Part shown: positions 13,756-13,804 of the stretch, piece by piece
How the letters are laid out: every line of letters starts with the position of its first letter
How positions within the stretch are numbered: the stretch's first letter is position 1
NCBI GenBank assembly: GCA_027005175.1
Contig: JALTMC010000329.1
Span: 5,362 to 19,165, forward strand
Direction of reading: 5' to 3'
DNA: 13,804 bases
DNA from: Myxococcales bacterium
Lineage (GTDB): Bacteria; Myxococcota_C; UBA6777
Notes under the pieces: model-generated
The model's input: the letters and a program-made list of their open reading frames with translations, nothing else
Database searches by the model: none
Told to the model about the DNA's origin: nothing
Made by a program: the position numbers and the translations under genes

Positions 13756-13804
13756 TCACTCCGCTTCTACCTTGGCCTCTTCACGGAGAAGCTCAGCGAA
13801 ACAA
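13756..13804 (-). CDS. Possible C-terminal end of a convergent gene (partial)
   Basis: On the minus strand, from the window end, a frame reads CFAELLREEAKVEAE and stops at TGA (13758-13756). The composition is that of a charged helix, and the stop lies 11 bp past the stop of the ZAS-TPR gene, typical of convergent genes. Only 15 residues are visible, so function cannot be told and chance is possible. Confidence 0.35.
   Translation of the reverse strand, partial: CFAELLREEAKVEAE

Overview
The window looks like chromosomal DNA of a Gram-negative, signalling-rich bacterium, most plausibly a myxobacterium-like or other former deltaproteobacterium of moderate G+C. The reasons are a lipoprotein with MopE-type CDGxDNDCDG motifs, a Ser/Thr kinase with an HRDVTPHN catalytic loop and a PEGA tail, an FHA/coiled-coil protein, and an ECF sigma factor paired with a zinc-finger/TPR protein. 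Lineage is inference; no rRNA, tRNA, phage or transposase gene was seen.

Layout. (1) 1-726, minus: the N-terminal 242 residues of an atypical receiver-PAS signalling protein, cut by the window edge and preceded by a good sigma70-like promoter (805-834). (2) 727-1131: divergent intergenic region with a nested, structured RNA-like element at 910-1016. (3) 1132-2775, plus: MopE-motif lipoprotein. (4) 2776-3142: a 33-bp repeat pair, two hairpins and a long leader hairpin before (5) 3143-3457, plus, an RRM RNA-binding protein. (6) 3440-3690: about four tandem copies of a 60-bp unit that includes the last codons and stop of the RRM gene. (7) 3734-4531, minus: a secreted, extremely basic protein with two homologous six-cysteine modules joined by an Arg/Lys/Leu repeat linker. 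(8) 4605-6083 and 6105-9461, plus: an FHA/coiled-coil protein and a pseudokinase-kinase-TM-PEGA protein, 21 bp apart and probably one operon. (9) 9497-10510, minus: four-helix membrane protein of unknown function, convergent with the kinase gene. (10) 10511-11184: a 674-bp intergenic region with 18-bp repeats, a 49-bp hairpin-bearing repeat in three copies, a bulged hairpin, a promoter with a perfect -10 box, and a leader with two palindromes. (11) 11185-11853 and 11876-13744, plus: ECF sigma factor and a soluble protein with an H-x3-C-x2-C anti-sigma-type zinc motif fused to TPRs. (12) 13756-13804, minus: a possible C-terminal fragment of a convergent gene.

How the genes may work together: phosphorylation signalling (receiver-PAS, FHA, kinase plus pseudokinase with a periplasmic PEGA domain) and transcriptional control (ECF sigma with a cytoplasmic ZAS-TPR regulator) lie next to cell-envelope or secreted products. 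The kinase domain could phosphorylate the FHA protein, or the FHA domain could read the kinase's phosphorylated linker; this is inference from gene order. The least familiar items are the duplicated six-cysteine basic protein, the pseudokinase-kinase fusion, the soluble ZAS-TPR partner of the sigma factor, and the structured non-coding DNA at 910-1016 and 10582-11140.
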